Origin: Synechococcales cyanobacterium M55_K2018_004
Lineage (GTDB): Bacteria; Cyanobacteriota; Cyanobacteriia; Elainellales; Elainellaceae
Length of the DNA: 34,004 bases
NCBI GenBank assembly: GCA_015295905.1
Contig: DVEB01000022.1
Coordinates: forward strand, 1 to 34,004
Reading direction: 5' to 3'
Numbering within the stretch: position 1 is the first letter of the stretch; the number at the start of each line of letters is the position of its first letter. The notes below the pieces were generated by a model. That model saw nothing but the letters and a program-made list of their open reading frames with translations, was not told where the DNA came from and made no database searches. The translations under genes were made by a program, and so were the position numbers. Shown here piece after piece: positions 16,775 to 25,270 of this stretch.

Positions 16775-17950
16775 ATGTTGAATCCAAACCTGGATGAGAT
16801 CCAGTTAACTAAAGATGATTACGAGCGATATTCGCGCCACTTGATTTTGCCGGAGGTGGGACTAGAGGGGCAAAAACGGCTCAAAGCGGCCAGCGTGCTG
16901 TGTGTTGGCACGGGTGGCCTAGGGTCGCCACTGCTGCTTTACTTGGCGGCAGCAGGGATTGGGCGCATTGGGATTGTTGACTTTGATGTGGTTGACAGCT
17001 CAAACCTGCAGCGACAGGTGATTCACGGCACCTCCTGGGTAGGCAAGCCCAAGATCGAGTCTGCCAAAAACCGCATCCATGAAATTAACCCCTACTGTCA
17101 GGTTGACCTGTACGAGACGCGGTTGAGTTCCGAAAATGCCCTTGACATCTTCCGTGACTATGACGTTATTGTGGACGGCACGGACAACTTCCCCACCCGC
17201 TACCTGGTGAATGACGCCTGCGTGCTGCTGGGCAAGCCCAATGTCTACGGCTCCATCTTCCGGTTTGAGGGGCAGGCTTCGGTGTTCAACTACCAAGATG
17301 GGCCGAACTACCGTGACCTCTATCCTGAACCGCCACCGCCAGGGCTAGTGCCTTCCTGTGCCGAGGGAGGTGTGCTAGGTATTCTACCTGGGGTGATTGG
17401 GGTGATTCAGGCAACGGAGACGGTGAAGATTATTTTGGGCGTGGGGCAGACGCTCAGCGGTCGCCTGTTGCTTTATAACGCCCTCAATATGACCTTCCGT
17501 GAGTTGAAGCTGCGTCCCAACCCAGTGCGTCCGGTGATTGAGACGTTGATCGACTACGAGGAGTTTTGTGGCATTCCCCAAGCGAAAGCCGCTGAGGAGC
17601 AACAAAAAGCAGCCATGCAGGAAATGACGGTTACTGAACTGAAAGCCCTGCTTGATCAGGGGGCTGAAGGGTATGTGCTGATCGACGTGCGCAATCCGAA
17701 CGAGTACGAGATTGCCCGCATTCCTGGCGCAACGCTGATCCCACTACCAGAGATTGAAAATGGAGATGGGGTTGCCAAGGTGAAAGCGCTACTCAACGGC
17801 CACAAGCTGATTGCTCACTGTAAGATGGGCGGGCGATCGGCAAAAGCACTCAGCATTCTGAAGGAGAAAGCAGGCATTGACGGGATCAATGTGAAGGGTG
17901 GCATTACTGCCTGGAGCCGCGAGGTAGATCCAACCGTGCCTGAGTACTAA
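16775..17950 (+). CDS. moeB: MoeB/ThiF-type adenylyltransferase with rhodanese domain
   Basis: This 391-residue fusion activates the C-terminus of a small beta-grasp sulfur carrier (MoaD, ThiS or similar) by adenylation and can supply sulfur through its rhodanese domain. The ATP site is GTGGLG at 45-50 with IVDFDVVDSSNLQRQ; TDN follows at about 136-138, and Cys195 in PSCAEGGVLG is the conserved conjugating-type cysteine. The rhodanese domain (about 285-385) has its active loop CKMGGRS with Cys349. The paired CxxC zinc motifs of E. coli MoeB are not present; only isolated cysteines (195, 265) remain near those sites. It is probably co-transcribed with the JAMM peptidase gene upstream. Confidence 0.92.
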   Translation: MLNPNLDEIQLTKDDYERYSRHLILPEVGLEGQKRLKAASVLCVGTGGLGSPLLLYLAAAGIGRIGIVDFDVVDSSNLQRQVIHGTSWVGKPKIESAKNRIHEINPYCQVDLYETRLSSENALDIFRDYDVIVDGTDNFPTRYLVNDACVLLGKPNVYGSIFRFEGQASVFNYQDGPNYRDLYPEPPPPGLVPSCAEGGVLGILPGVIGVIQATETVKIILGVGQTLSGRLLLYNALNMTFRELKLRPNPVRPVIETLIDYEEFCGIPQAKAAEEQQKAAMQEMTVTELKALLDQGAEGYVLIDVRNPNEYEIARIPGATLIPLPEIENGDGVAKVKALLNGHKLIAHCKMGGRSAKALSILKEKAGIDGINVKGGITAWSREVDPTVPEY

Positions 17951-18080
17951 ATCATCCCGACGCGAATTCGAGGGCTGTCCGTCACGACTCGGCCTGTCTA
18001 TGCTTGAATGGCCTCTAAAAGATGGGGCTGTGCGTTTTGGGCTGCAACTAGTTTGAGCTGCAAATAGATTTCCAGAACCT

Positions 18081-18158
18081 CAGTTGGGGTTAGGCAGGTT
18101 TTGGGACACCGCAGGATACGCGCTGTCCTAAAACCTGCTTAGCTCTGCGTTGGGCTAA
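18081..18158 (+). repeat. Divergent partial copy of repeat family 1
   Basis: The left part cagttggggttaggcagg resembles the corresponding part of the copy at 11603. A hairpin with 21-nt arms (18092-18112 and 18120-18140) has a few mismatches and a 7-nt loop. The second hairpin of the full element is missing. Confidence 0.55.
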
Positions 18159-18161
18159 CAA

Positions 18162-18265
18162 TATGGTGCTACGCGCTCATGATGTCAAACGCTTGTTGTG
18201 GGCACCTCATCTACGCGGGGGTTTCCGTACCAAGCGTTGTCCTAATCTATGCGTGTGGGGCTATA
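18162..18265 (-). repeat. Palindromic repeat family 2, copy 3 (inverted)
   Basis: It begins tatggtgctacgcgctcatg and ends gcgtgtggggctata, the reverse orientation of the copies at 7403 and 9823. Its central hairpin has more mismatches, so it appears older. Confidence 0.7.
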
Positions 18266-18323
18266 CCTTCACAAGATCCTCACGATCATCATTTAGGTTT
18301 GAGTCGGGAGAGGTTTGCGGGAC

Positions 18324-18348
18324 GCAAATTTATATCGCACAAATTTGC
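18324..18348. promoter_or_regulatory. Inverted repeat, candidate operator
   Basis: GCAAATTT (18324-18331) and AAATTTGC (18341-18348) are perfect inverted half-sites with a 9-bp spacer, about 105 bp before the ABC operon. The symmetry suits a dimeric regulator of the efflux genes. No regulator gene lies next to it. Confidence 0.4.
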
Positions 18349-18354
18349 ATCAAT

Positions 18355-18388
18355 TTAGATTGTGAAAATTGTTAGATTGTGAAAATTG
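18355..18388. repeat. Perfect 17-bp tandem repeat upstream of the ABC operon
   Basis: The 17-bp unit ttagattgtgaaaattg occurs twice without a gap (18355-18371 and 18372-18388), and a degenerate third unit (agattgagaaaa) follows. It lies in the AT-rich promoter region 65 bp before the ATPase start and could be a set of binding sites or slippage-prone DNA. Confidence 0.65.
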
Positions 18389-18452
18389 AGATTGAGAAAA
18401 AATACTTAACTTACAAAAAATCGATTGAATAGCAGTTTAGCCAATCTCTTTT

Positions 18453-19211
18453 ATGGCTTGGAACCAGCAACATCTCGTTCAGGCTGATGTGAAAACTGCT
18501 GCTCCCAGCGGTGTCAGTTTTCATGTGCGTAATCTCTCCAAGGTCTATGGCATGGGCGAAGTCGAAGTCGTGGCCCTGCAATCGATTGACCTAGATCTGT
18601 ACGATGGCGAATTTGTCGTGATTCTGGGACCATCGGGTAGTGGCAAATCGACCCTGCTGAACATCCTCGGCGGGTTAGATGTCCCCACCAGTGGCCACGT
18701 CTACTTTCACGATCGCGACCTCACCCACACCAACGAGGCTGAACTGACTCGCTTTCGACGCGATTGTGTGGGGTTTATCTTCCAGTTCTACAACCTCATC
18801 CCCAGCCTCACCGCACGCGAAAACGTCGCTTTGGTGACTGACATTGTGCGGCACCCGATGCGGCCAGAGGTGGCCTTAGAGCGGGTAGGATTGGGCGATC
18901 GCCTCGACCATTTTCCCTCCCAACTCTCTGGTGGCGAACAACAACGGGTGGCGATCGCCAGAGCCATTGCCAAGCGTCCTGAAGTCCTGCTCTGTGACGA
19001 ACCCACTGGAGCGCTGGACTACAAAACTGGAAAGCTGGTGTTGGAGGCATTGCAGCGGGTGAACCAGGAATTGGGGACGACGACGGTCGTGATTACCCAC
19101 AACGCGGCGATCGCCAATATGGCAGACCGGGTGGTGACGATGCGGAGTGGTGAAATTACCCGCATCCAGCGCAACGAGAAAAAAGCGTCGCCAGAGGAGT
19201 TGGAGTGGTAA
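18453..19211 (+). CDS. ABC transporter ATP-binding protein (MacB/LolD type)
   Basis: The 252-residue ATPase has Walker [10 protein letters not shown] at 59-67, Q-loop Gln111, signature LSGGEQQ at 158-164 and Walker B VLLCDEP at 178-184, in the pattern of the MacB/LolD/FtsE subfamily that pairs with FtsX-type permeases. It probably drives mechanotransmission rather than ordinary membrane translocation. Start ATG 18453. Its stop codon TAA overlaps the ATG of the permease gene by one base, so the two genes are translationally coupled. Confidence 0.95.
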   Translation: MAWNQQHLVQADVKTAAPSGVSFHVRNLSKVYGMGEVEVVALQSIDLDLYDGEFVVILGPSGSGKSTLLNILGGLDVPTSGHVYFHDRDLTHTNEAELTRFRRDCVGFIFQFYNLIPSLTARENVALVTDIVRHPMRPEVALERVGLGDRLDHFPSQLSGGEQQRVAIARAIAKRPEVLLCDEPTGALDYKTGKLVLEALQRVNQELGTTTVVITHNAAIANMADRVVTMRSGEITRIQRNEKKASPEELEW

Positions 19212-21574
19212 TGAAAGCACTCGACCGCAAACTAGGGCGCGACCTGCGCCGGCAGTGGGGGCAGATTCTGGCGATCGCCCTAATTGTGGCCTGTGGCATT
19301 TGCAGTTTTGTGGCGATGCAGAGTGCTTACGAATCCCTCAAGTTGTCGCAGACCACCTATTACGAGCAGTACCGATTTGCCGATGTGTTTGCTCAGTTGA
19401 AGCGGGCACCAGAGTCTTTGCGATTGCCAATTGAGGCAATTCCTGGGGTGAGCCAGGTGCAGACGCGCATCCTGGTGGATGTGACATTGGATGTGCCCGG
19501 ACAAACAGAACCCGTGACAGGACGAATTATCTCCATCCCGGCCCAGCCAACTCCCATGTTGAACGACCTCTACCTCCGCCAGGGGCGTTATATCGACCCA
19601 GGACACCCAGAGGAGGTGCTGGTCAGCGAAGCATTTGCTCAAGCGAACAATTTGCAGTTAGGCGACACAATTGGAGCCGTGATCAACGGGCGCTGGCAAC
19701 AATTGCGCGTTGTGGGGTTTGCCCTGTCGCCAGAATACGTTTACGAAATTCGTCCGGGGGCGCTATTACCCGACAGCAAGCGATTTGGCGTGATCTGGAT
19801 GGGGCGCAAGGCGATCGGCTCGGCTTTTGATATGGAGGGAGCATTTAACGATGTGGCTGTGTCCCTAGCGCCTCATGCCAGTTCTGCCGAGGTGATTTTT
19901 CGCCTCGACCGCTTACTAGAAGCCTATGGTGGACTGATGTCCTACGACCGCAAGGATCAACCTTCCAATCGGTTTGTTTCCGATGAAATTGTGCAACTGC
20001 GTGCCCACGCCATCATCCTGCCTGTTATCTTTTTGGGGATTGGTGCATTTTTGTTAAATATCGTGTTGTCTCGCTTAATTAGTACACAACGCGACCAGAT
20101 TGCCGTACTGAAAGCATTTGGCTATGGCAATCCAGCGATCGCTCTCCATTACCTCAAATTTGTGCTGGCGATCGTCCTGTTGGGGGCTACTCTTGGCATC
20201 GCGGCAGGACTGTGGCTGGGGTCTGCCCTGACAGGGATCTATACACAGTTCTACCATTTCCCCGTGTTGCAATACACCATCAGTCCAGCATTAATATTCA
20301 CAGCGGTTTTCATCAGTAGTAGTGCTGCTGTAGTGGGGGCGTTTGGGGCTGTGCAACGGGCTGTGCAACTGCCGCCAGCGGAGGCGATGCGGCCCGAACC
20401 GCCAGCAGTTTTCCGCCGCACCCTCCTAGAGCGGCTCGGGTTGCAACGATTCCTATCTCCTGTGGGACGCATCATTCTTCGCAATCTGGAGCGCAAACCC
20501 ATCCAGGCTATTCTTTCTATTCTGGGCATTGCGCTCTCTGTTGCCTTGCTGCTAACGGGGCGGTTTTCGATGGATGCGATCGACTACATCATGGAGGTGC
20601 AGTTCCAACAGGTGCAGCGCGATGATGTGACGGTTGTGTTTAACGAACCGCGTCCGGCGCGGGCGACCTACGAAGTTATGCACCTGCCGGGGGTGATGCA
20701 GGCAGAACCATTTCGCAGTGTGGCGGTGCGGTTGCGATCGCAGCACTACACCTACAAGATTGGGGTCATGGGGTTAGACCCACACGGTCAACTGCGACAA
20801 CTGATCAACCGGGAGTTGCAACCCGTCCAGTTGCCCCCCGATGGCCTGGTGCTGACCACTAAATTGGCAGAACTGCTGCACGTCGAACCGGGTGACTCGC
20901 TGACGATGGAGGTACTGGAGGGCGATCGCCCCGTCAAAACCGTCACGCTGGCGGCAACGGTGGATGAACTGGTGGGTGTGTCTGCCTATATGGATCGCCA
21001 CGCGCTGAACCGACTGATGCAGGAAGGTGGTACGCTTTCTGGCGCATTTCTCAAAGTCGATGCCAACCAACTCGCCCCCCTCTACACCCAACTCAAGCAA
21101 ACGCCTGCTGTGGCAGGCGTCACCCTGCGGCAGACCATCATCGAGGAATTCAAAAAAACGATCGCCACTAGCCAAGGCATCGCTACCTTAGTTCAGGTTA
21201 TTTTTGCCTGTGTGATTGCCTTTGGCGTCATCTATAACGCCGCCCGCATTTCCCTGTCGGAGCGCAGCCGCGAACTAGCAACCCTGCGGATTATTGGCTT
21301 CTCGCGAGTGCAGATCGCCGTTGTGTTGCTGGGCGAACAGGCAGTCTTGACGATCGCCGCTATTCCCGTTGGCTTCCTGCTGGGCTACGGCATTGTCTCG
21401 CTGCTGGTTCTCGCCTACAGTACGGAACTCTACCGGATGCCGCTGATTGTCACGAAGGCGAGTTACCTGTTTGCGTTTGGGGTGACGGCGATCGCCGCCT
21501 TCGTCTCTGGCCTGATCGTCCGTCGCCACCTCGATCACCTAGACTTGATCGCCGTCCTCAAGACCCGCGAATAA
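19211..21574 (+). CDS. Large ABC transporter permease, two FtsX domains
   Basis: The 787-residue membrane protein has an N-terminal membrane anchor (LAIALIVACGICSFVAM), a periplasmic domain, a first FtsX block (about 255-385, beginning AIILPVIFLGIGAFLLNIVL), a second anchor and periplasmic domain, and a C-terminal FtsX block (from about 645, including LATLRIIGFSRVQIAVVLLG). The duplicated layout distinguishes it from the ~390-residue DevC permeases of cyanobacteria. Start ATG 19211 overlaps the ATPase stop codon; the GTG at 19205 is less likely. With the flanking ATPase and adaptor it should form an efflux or lipid-export complex. The substrate is unknown. Confidence 0.92.
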   Translation: MKALDRKLGRDLRRQWGQILAIALIVACGICSFVAMQSAYESLKLSQTTYYEQYRFADVFAQLKRAPESLRLPIEAIPGVSQVQTRILVDVTLDVPGQTEPVTGRIISIPAQPTPMLNDLYLRQGRYIDPGHPEEVLVSEAFAQANNLQLGDTIGAVINGRWQQLRVVGFALSPEYVYEIRPGALLPDSKRFGVIWMGRKAIGSAFDMEGAFNDVAVSLAPHASSAEVIFRLDRLLEAYGGLMSYDRKDQPSNRFVSDEIVQLRAHAIILPVIFLGIGAFLLNIVLSRLISTQRDQIAVLKAFGYGNPAIALHYLKFVLAIVLLGATLGIAAGLWLGSALTGIYTQFYHFPVLQYTISPALIFTAVFISSSAAVVGAFGAVQRAVQLPPAEAMRPEPPAVFRRTLLERLGLQRFLSPVGRIILRNLERKPIQAILSILGIALSVALLLTGRFSMDAIDYIMEVQFQQVQRDDVTVVFNEPRPARATYEVMHLPGVMQAEPFRSVAVRLRSQHYTYKIGVMGLDPHGQLRQLINRELQPVQLPPDGLVLTTKLAELLHVEPGDSLTMEVLEGDRPVKTVTLAATVDELVGVSAYMDRHALNRLMQEGGTLSGAFLKVDANQLAPLYTQLKQTPAVAGVTLRQTIIEEFKKTIATSQGIATLVQVIFACVIAFGVIYNAARISLSERSRELATLRIIGFSRVQIAVVLLGEQAVLTIAAIPVGFLLGYGIVSLLVLAYSTELYRMPLIVTKASYLFAFGVTAIAAFVSGLIVRRHLDHLDLIAVLKTRE

Positions 21575-21601
21575 CCACCACCATTCCCCCTGGAGGATGT
21601 G

Positions 21602-22999
21602 ATGAAACAACTCCCACCCCGTCCCTCAACCCTGCAGGACAACGTCCCCGCCGTTGCCCCCAGACCCCGACGGGCTTTTAAACTGCCGTTGAAGCGGTTG
21701 CTCTACGTAGCGCTGGGCGTGGGGGCATTGGTTCTGGTGGCAACGCTGTTGCGCCCCACCCCCCCTCGGGTGGAAACGGCCACAATTCAACGGGGCGACC
21801 TGTTGGTGACGGTGGAGGAGGAGGGCAAAACGCGGGTGCGTGATCGCTACCAAGTGGCCGCCGAAACTCCTGGCTACCTCAACCGCATCACGTTGAAGGA
21901 GGGGGACGCCGTCAAGCAAGGAGACGTCGTCGCCCAGATCGATGCCCTGCCAAGCACGACGGAGATCCAGCAAGCTCTGGCACAACTCCAGGAGTTGCGT
22001 GCCCAGCGTGCTGGAGTGGCCACCCAACGCCCCAAAACCGCTGCGCTTGAGCAGGCGAGGAGCCGCATTGACGCTGCGGCAGCTCGCCAACAGCAGGCCA
22101 ATGCCAGGGTTGCCCAGGCCAAGGCTGCACTGGAACAAGCTAGGCGCGATCGCCAGCGCAACCAGGAACTTGCCGCTGCCGGAGCAATCTCCCAACAATC
22201 GCTAGAAGCCGCACAACTAGCAGAGACTACCCGTGCCCGCGAACTCGATGCCGCAGAATTAGAGGCCAATGCTGCTGCCGCCGCTGTGCAGGTCGCCAGA
22301 AATGAACTGACTGTCTTGCAGCAGGAACAACGCGACCCTGATTACCTGCTGCGCGTCTATGATGCTCGCATTGCCAGCACCGAAGCCCAACTGACCAGGC
22401 TCCGCAACAATGCTGAACGCACTGAAATTCGATCGCCTATCACGGGTCGAGTGTTGCGGATTCACCAAGAAAGCGCTCAGTACGTCGCTAGTGGCACTCT
22501 CCTGATGGAGATTGCTAATCCAAATCAATTGGAACTGGTGATTGATGTGCTCTCCAGCGATGCCTTGACGATCAAACCAGGAGACCCGATCCGAGTGGTT
22601 TTAGGCAGTGAGATGGAACCGCTGGCAGCGCGGGTAAAGCGGATTGAACCGGCTGCCTTCACGAAGGTCTCTGCGTTGGGAGTGGAGGAACAGCGCGTGA
22701 ACGTGATTGGTGAATTCGTCAACCCACCCCAAAATTTGGGAGACGGCTATCGGGTGGATGCGGCGATCGCCATCTGGCAGGGCAGAGATGTGGTGAAAGT
22801 CCCTATCAGTGCCATTTTTCGGTGCGGGGGCGATCGCTGGTGCACGTTTGTCGCTGCCAACGGCAGAGCCAATCAGCGGCAAATTGAGATCGGACGCCGC
22901 AGTTCTCTGGAGGCTGAAGTCCTGCACGGGCTCACGGTGGGCGATCGCGTCATCCTCCATCCTAGTGGACAGATTCGTGACCAACAGCGCATCCGCTAA
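21602..22999 (+). CDS. HlyD/MacA-type periplasmic adaptor
   Basis: The 465-residue membrane-fusion protein has a proline-rich cytoplasmic start, one membrane anchor at about 35-49 (LLYVALGVGALVLVA), a biotinyl-lipoyl-like half (VAAETPGYLNRITLKEGDAVKQ), a long alanine- and glutamine-rich coiled-coil hairpin (about 115-275) and the returning half IRSPITGRVLRIHQES, followed by a beta-barrel. It would link the inner-membrane ABC complex to an outer-membrane channel. ATG 21602 is preferred because TGGAGG lies 5 nt before it; an adjacent GTG at 21599 is possible. No outer-membrane TolC-like gene is in the window. Confidence 0.92.
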   Translation: MKQLPPRPSTLQDNVPAVAPRPRRAFKLPLKRLLYVALGVGALVLVATLLRPTPPRVETATIQRGDLLVTVEEEGKTRVRDRYQVAAETPGYLNRITLKEGDAVKQGDVVAQIDALPSTTEIQQALAQLQELRAQRAGVATQRPKTAALEQARSRIDAAAARQQQANARVAQAKAALEQARRDRQRNQELAAAGAISQQSLEAAQLAETTRARELDAAELEANAAAAAVQVARNELTVLQQEQRDPDYLLRVYDARIASTEAQLTRLRNNAERTEIRSPITGRVLRIHQESAQYVASGTLLMEIANPNQLELVIDVLSSDALTIKPGDPIRVVLGSEMEPLAARVKRIEPAAFTKVSALGVEEQRVNVIGEFVNPPQNLGDGYRVDAAIAIWQGRDVVKVPISAIFRCGGDRWCTFVAANGRANQRQIEIGRRSSLEAEVLHGLTVGDRVILHPSGQIRDQQRIR

Positions 23000-23015
23000 A
23001 TCCTGACATTTGGCA

Positions 23016-25064
23016 CTATACGTCGCGTAACCGCCGCCTAGACTGCACCAACTTCACGCGATACGGATCAGCATCCTTGCGCCACACCACGCGATGGCCC
23101 TTCAACTCGGCACAGTGCTCCTCTAGGCATTTCTGCCAACCCCGATAGTCGTAAATCAGGCGTAAGTCGTCCAGTAAGCCCCAATCAGTTTCCTGACGAG
23201 TCAGTTTGGCAAACTTTTCGTAGAGGGGATAGTCAGTTGTCACCATCAAATCCTTTTGATGCAGCAGGGGAGGATTATCGTCTGGGTCGTAATCCTGGTA
23301 GTGGACGTGCAGGTCTCGCAGATCGATCTGCATACGAGTGTGGAGTGCAGGGTGGGGGTCTGTGTCAAAGTTGGGATAGAACAGGTAAGAAATCTTGGGT
23401 TGACGGAAGTGGAACTTGACCACATTGGCTTCTGAGGGGCGACCAATGGTGCGAGAAGCGCAACCTTCGTAGAGCCGCAGCAGCGGGTCGAGCGCCTCGA
23501 TCGCCGACACATGTACCCACAGGGAATTGGGTCGCTTCTGCCCAATGGCACTCTGCTTGCAGCGTTCTGCAATCACGTTCAAATTACCTAGGCTCATCAA
23601 CATCAGGTCTGCCGCCGCGCAGGCTTGCTGATAGCTTCCGAACAGACTTTTGATGTCGTTCTGCACCACTGGGGTGAGGTCCCGCAGCTTAGGACGGCGA
23701 CCAAAGTGGCTCAACGCCAGGTAAACCAACAGATCATGACGACGACGATCGCTAATGGCATCCCATTCCTGCGGGTTTGTGGCTTGCAGCACGATCTGAA
23801 ACGCCCGCCGCAGCGTGCCAAATTCGGTGTTCAGGACTGCGGCTTCAGGCAATTCCTCTGCCACTGGCAGTCGTCCCCGTTCCGTAAAGAAATTCATCAA
23901 CGGCGTGAGCAGTTCCCGATAGTCCTCAAACCGCTTGTTCGCCAGGTGAACCTTGGGAACACTGACCCGCGATCGAAAGCGGGAGGCTCGGAAGCTTTGG
24001 GCTTGAGCCTCATCCCGAAACACAAAGTAAATTCCCAACGCCACGGGAATCGAGTCAACTCCCAGCACTTGGTCAATGTAGAGCTTCAGTTCTTCCTGGT
24101 CGTAGTATTTCTGAAAGGTGTTGCGGCTGGTAATCACCCCGTCTCCGTAGGCAATCTGACTACTGCCCTGGGCGATTAACACCTGCGCCGACACAATTAA
24201 GACTTGCCGCGTCAGTGCCCAGGCGTTGATTAAGGCGTCCCGCCGCTCTGCCGGAGACTCAATGACATTGATGACATAGCCGAGGTTGACCACATCTGCC
24301 TCCCTCAGAGGCACCTGTGGACGATAGTGAGGATCCCACCCGGCACTGTCATAGCCCAGCTTGGCCACCCGCTCCACGTCACCCCCCAGCCCACAGCCAT
24401 AGTCAAAAAAAGTGGTGGACGGGTTGAGCAGCCCTGTTTCTAGGGCCAACCGCACAGGTTTGGAAAAGTCATTGCGGCTGATGGCGGCCTTGTGGCGATC
24501 GATCTTGACCGGCGTGGACGGGGAATTGAGCAGGGAGCGATGCACCAGCGTATGCCCCTGAAACGCCACTTGGAATTGGGCGAGGCGTTCTTCCCAGGCA
24601 AGGCGAGTCCCGATCGCCCTAGGATTGTCTAGCAGCCCCAGCGCTTCCTCCTGGCGGGTCAAGGCTGCAAACTGCGGGTAGTGCGGATATTCTGGGGTAA
24701 CGAAAGTCTCCTTGCGGTGAAGAATGAATGGATTGGCGGCATCCCTGTAATCGCGATGGCTGACCTCACCAGTTTGCACATTCACCTGGATGCTGGCTTG
24801 GAGGGCAGGATGGGGGTCTGAGTCGAAATCGGGATAGAGCAAATAGGAAACGCTAGGCTTCTGCAGGCTGAATTTGACCAACGTCATGCGCTCTGGATAA
24901 TTTGCGATTTGTCGGGCTGCACGTTCGTAATCTTGCAGAAGCGAATCGAGAACCGCTAGCGCTGAAACGTGAACGTACAGAGCACCGGGCAAGCGTTTAC
25001 CGACTTGGCTCTGCTGGCAGGCAATGGCGATTGCATCCCAATCACTGCGGCAACTCGATATCAT
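23016..25064 (-). CDS. DNA phosphorothioation-associated methyltransferase with duplicated flanking domain
   Basis: The 682-residue protein matches the family known as DNA phosphorothioation-associated putative methyltransferase. The SAM-binding segment is FFDYGCGLGGDVERVA (motif I at 221-229), with GWDPHY at 242-247 and NLGYVINVIES at 260-270, after KAAISRNDFSKPVRLALE. Residues about 12-176 recur at about 498-662 with a constant offset of 486, without gaps and roughly half identical by eye; shared blocks are LYVHVSA/LWVHVSA and DSDPHPAL/DTDPHPAL. The methyltransferase core is thus sandwiched between two copies of one domain. ATG 25064 overlaps the stop of the preceding small gene (ATGA), so they are coupled. 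The methylated substrate is not known. Confidence 0.9.
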   Translation of the reverse strand: MISSCRSDWDAIAIACQQSQVGKRLPGALYVHVSALAVLDSLLQDYERAARQIANYPERMTLVKFSLQKPSVSYLLYPDFDSDPHPALQASIQVNVQTGEVSHRDYRDAANPFILHRKETFVTPEYPHYPQFAALTRQEEALGLLDNPRAIGTRLAWEERLAQFQVAFQGHTLVHRSLLNSPSTPVKIDRHKAAISRNDFSKPVRLALETGLLNPSTTFFDYGCGLGGDVERVAKLGYDSAGWDPHYRPQVPLREADVVNLGYVINVIESPAERRDALINAWALTRQVLIVSAQVLIAQGSSQIAYGDGVITSRNTFQKYYDQEELKLYIDQVLGVDSIPVALGIYFVFRDEAQAQSFRASRFRSRVSVPKVHLANKRFEDYRELLTPLMNFFTERGRLPVAEELPEAAVLNTEFGTLRRAFQIVLQATNPQEWDAISDRRRHDLLVYLALSHFGRRPKLRDLTPVVQNDIKSLFGSYQQACAAADLMLMSLGNLNVIAERCKQSAIGQKRPNSLWVHVSAIEALDPLLRLYEGCASRTIGRPSEANVVKFHFRQPKISYLFYPNFDTDPHPALHTRMQIDLRDLHVHYQDYDPDDNPPLLHQKDLMVTTDYPLYEKFAKLTRQETDWGLLDDLRLIYDYRGWQKCLEEHCAELKGHRVVWRKDADPYRVKLVQSRRRLRDV

Positions 25065-25270
25065 GGCAGAAGGGTGGCGCCAATTCGCTTCAGAATACCC
25101 AGAACAGCATAAAGCTCTTGCTCTGGGTTATCCATTGAAAATCGGCGAGACAGAGCATACTTGGGGGGTTGTCCTGGCATGAGCTGCATGAATAAAAACC
25201 CACGCCCATTGGTAGCAAGACCAAACAAGGGATGATCGCGCGTGTCACTAGCCGAAGTTGCAGAAGGCAT
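25061..25270 (-). CDS. C-terminal remnant of a restriction-nuclease-like protein
   Basis: The 69-residue product resembles the last ~60 residues of cyanobacterial proteins annotated as restriction endonuclease subunit R-like (HsdR N-terminal-type fold): FGLATNGRGFLFMQL, then PKYALSRRFSMDNPEQELYAVLGILKRIG. The catalytic N-terminal part is absent, and nothing like it is visible upstream on this strand. Its stop codon overlaps the ATG of the methyltransferase gene (ATGA), which may explain retention: ribosomes finishing it would load onto the methyltransferase. No strong ribosome binding site precedes ATG 25270. It may be a degraded gene or a trimmed leader cistron. Confidence 0.6.
   Translation of the reverse strand: MPSATSASDTRDHPLFGLATNGRGFLFMQLMPGQPPKYALSRRFSMDNPEQELYAVLGILKRIGATLLP

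Larger units (their letters stand above)
17951..18452. other. Intergenic region with repeats and candidate operators
   Basis: This 502-bp gap has no gene. It contains a divergent family 1 repeat (18081-18158), a family 2 repeat (18162-18265), an inverted repeat (18324-18348) and a tandem repeat (18355-18388) before the ABC transporter operon. Confidence 0.6.

Noticed and set aside
18453-22999. Assignment of the ABC cluster as DevBCA heterocyst glycolipid exporter
   Set aside because: The permease has two FtsX domains and 787 residues, about twice the size of DevC, and the gene order ATPase-permease-adaptor differs from devBCA.
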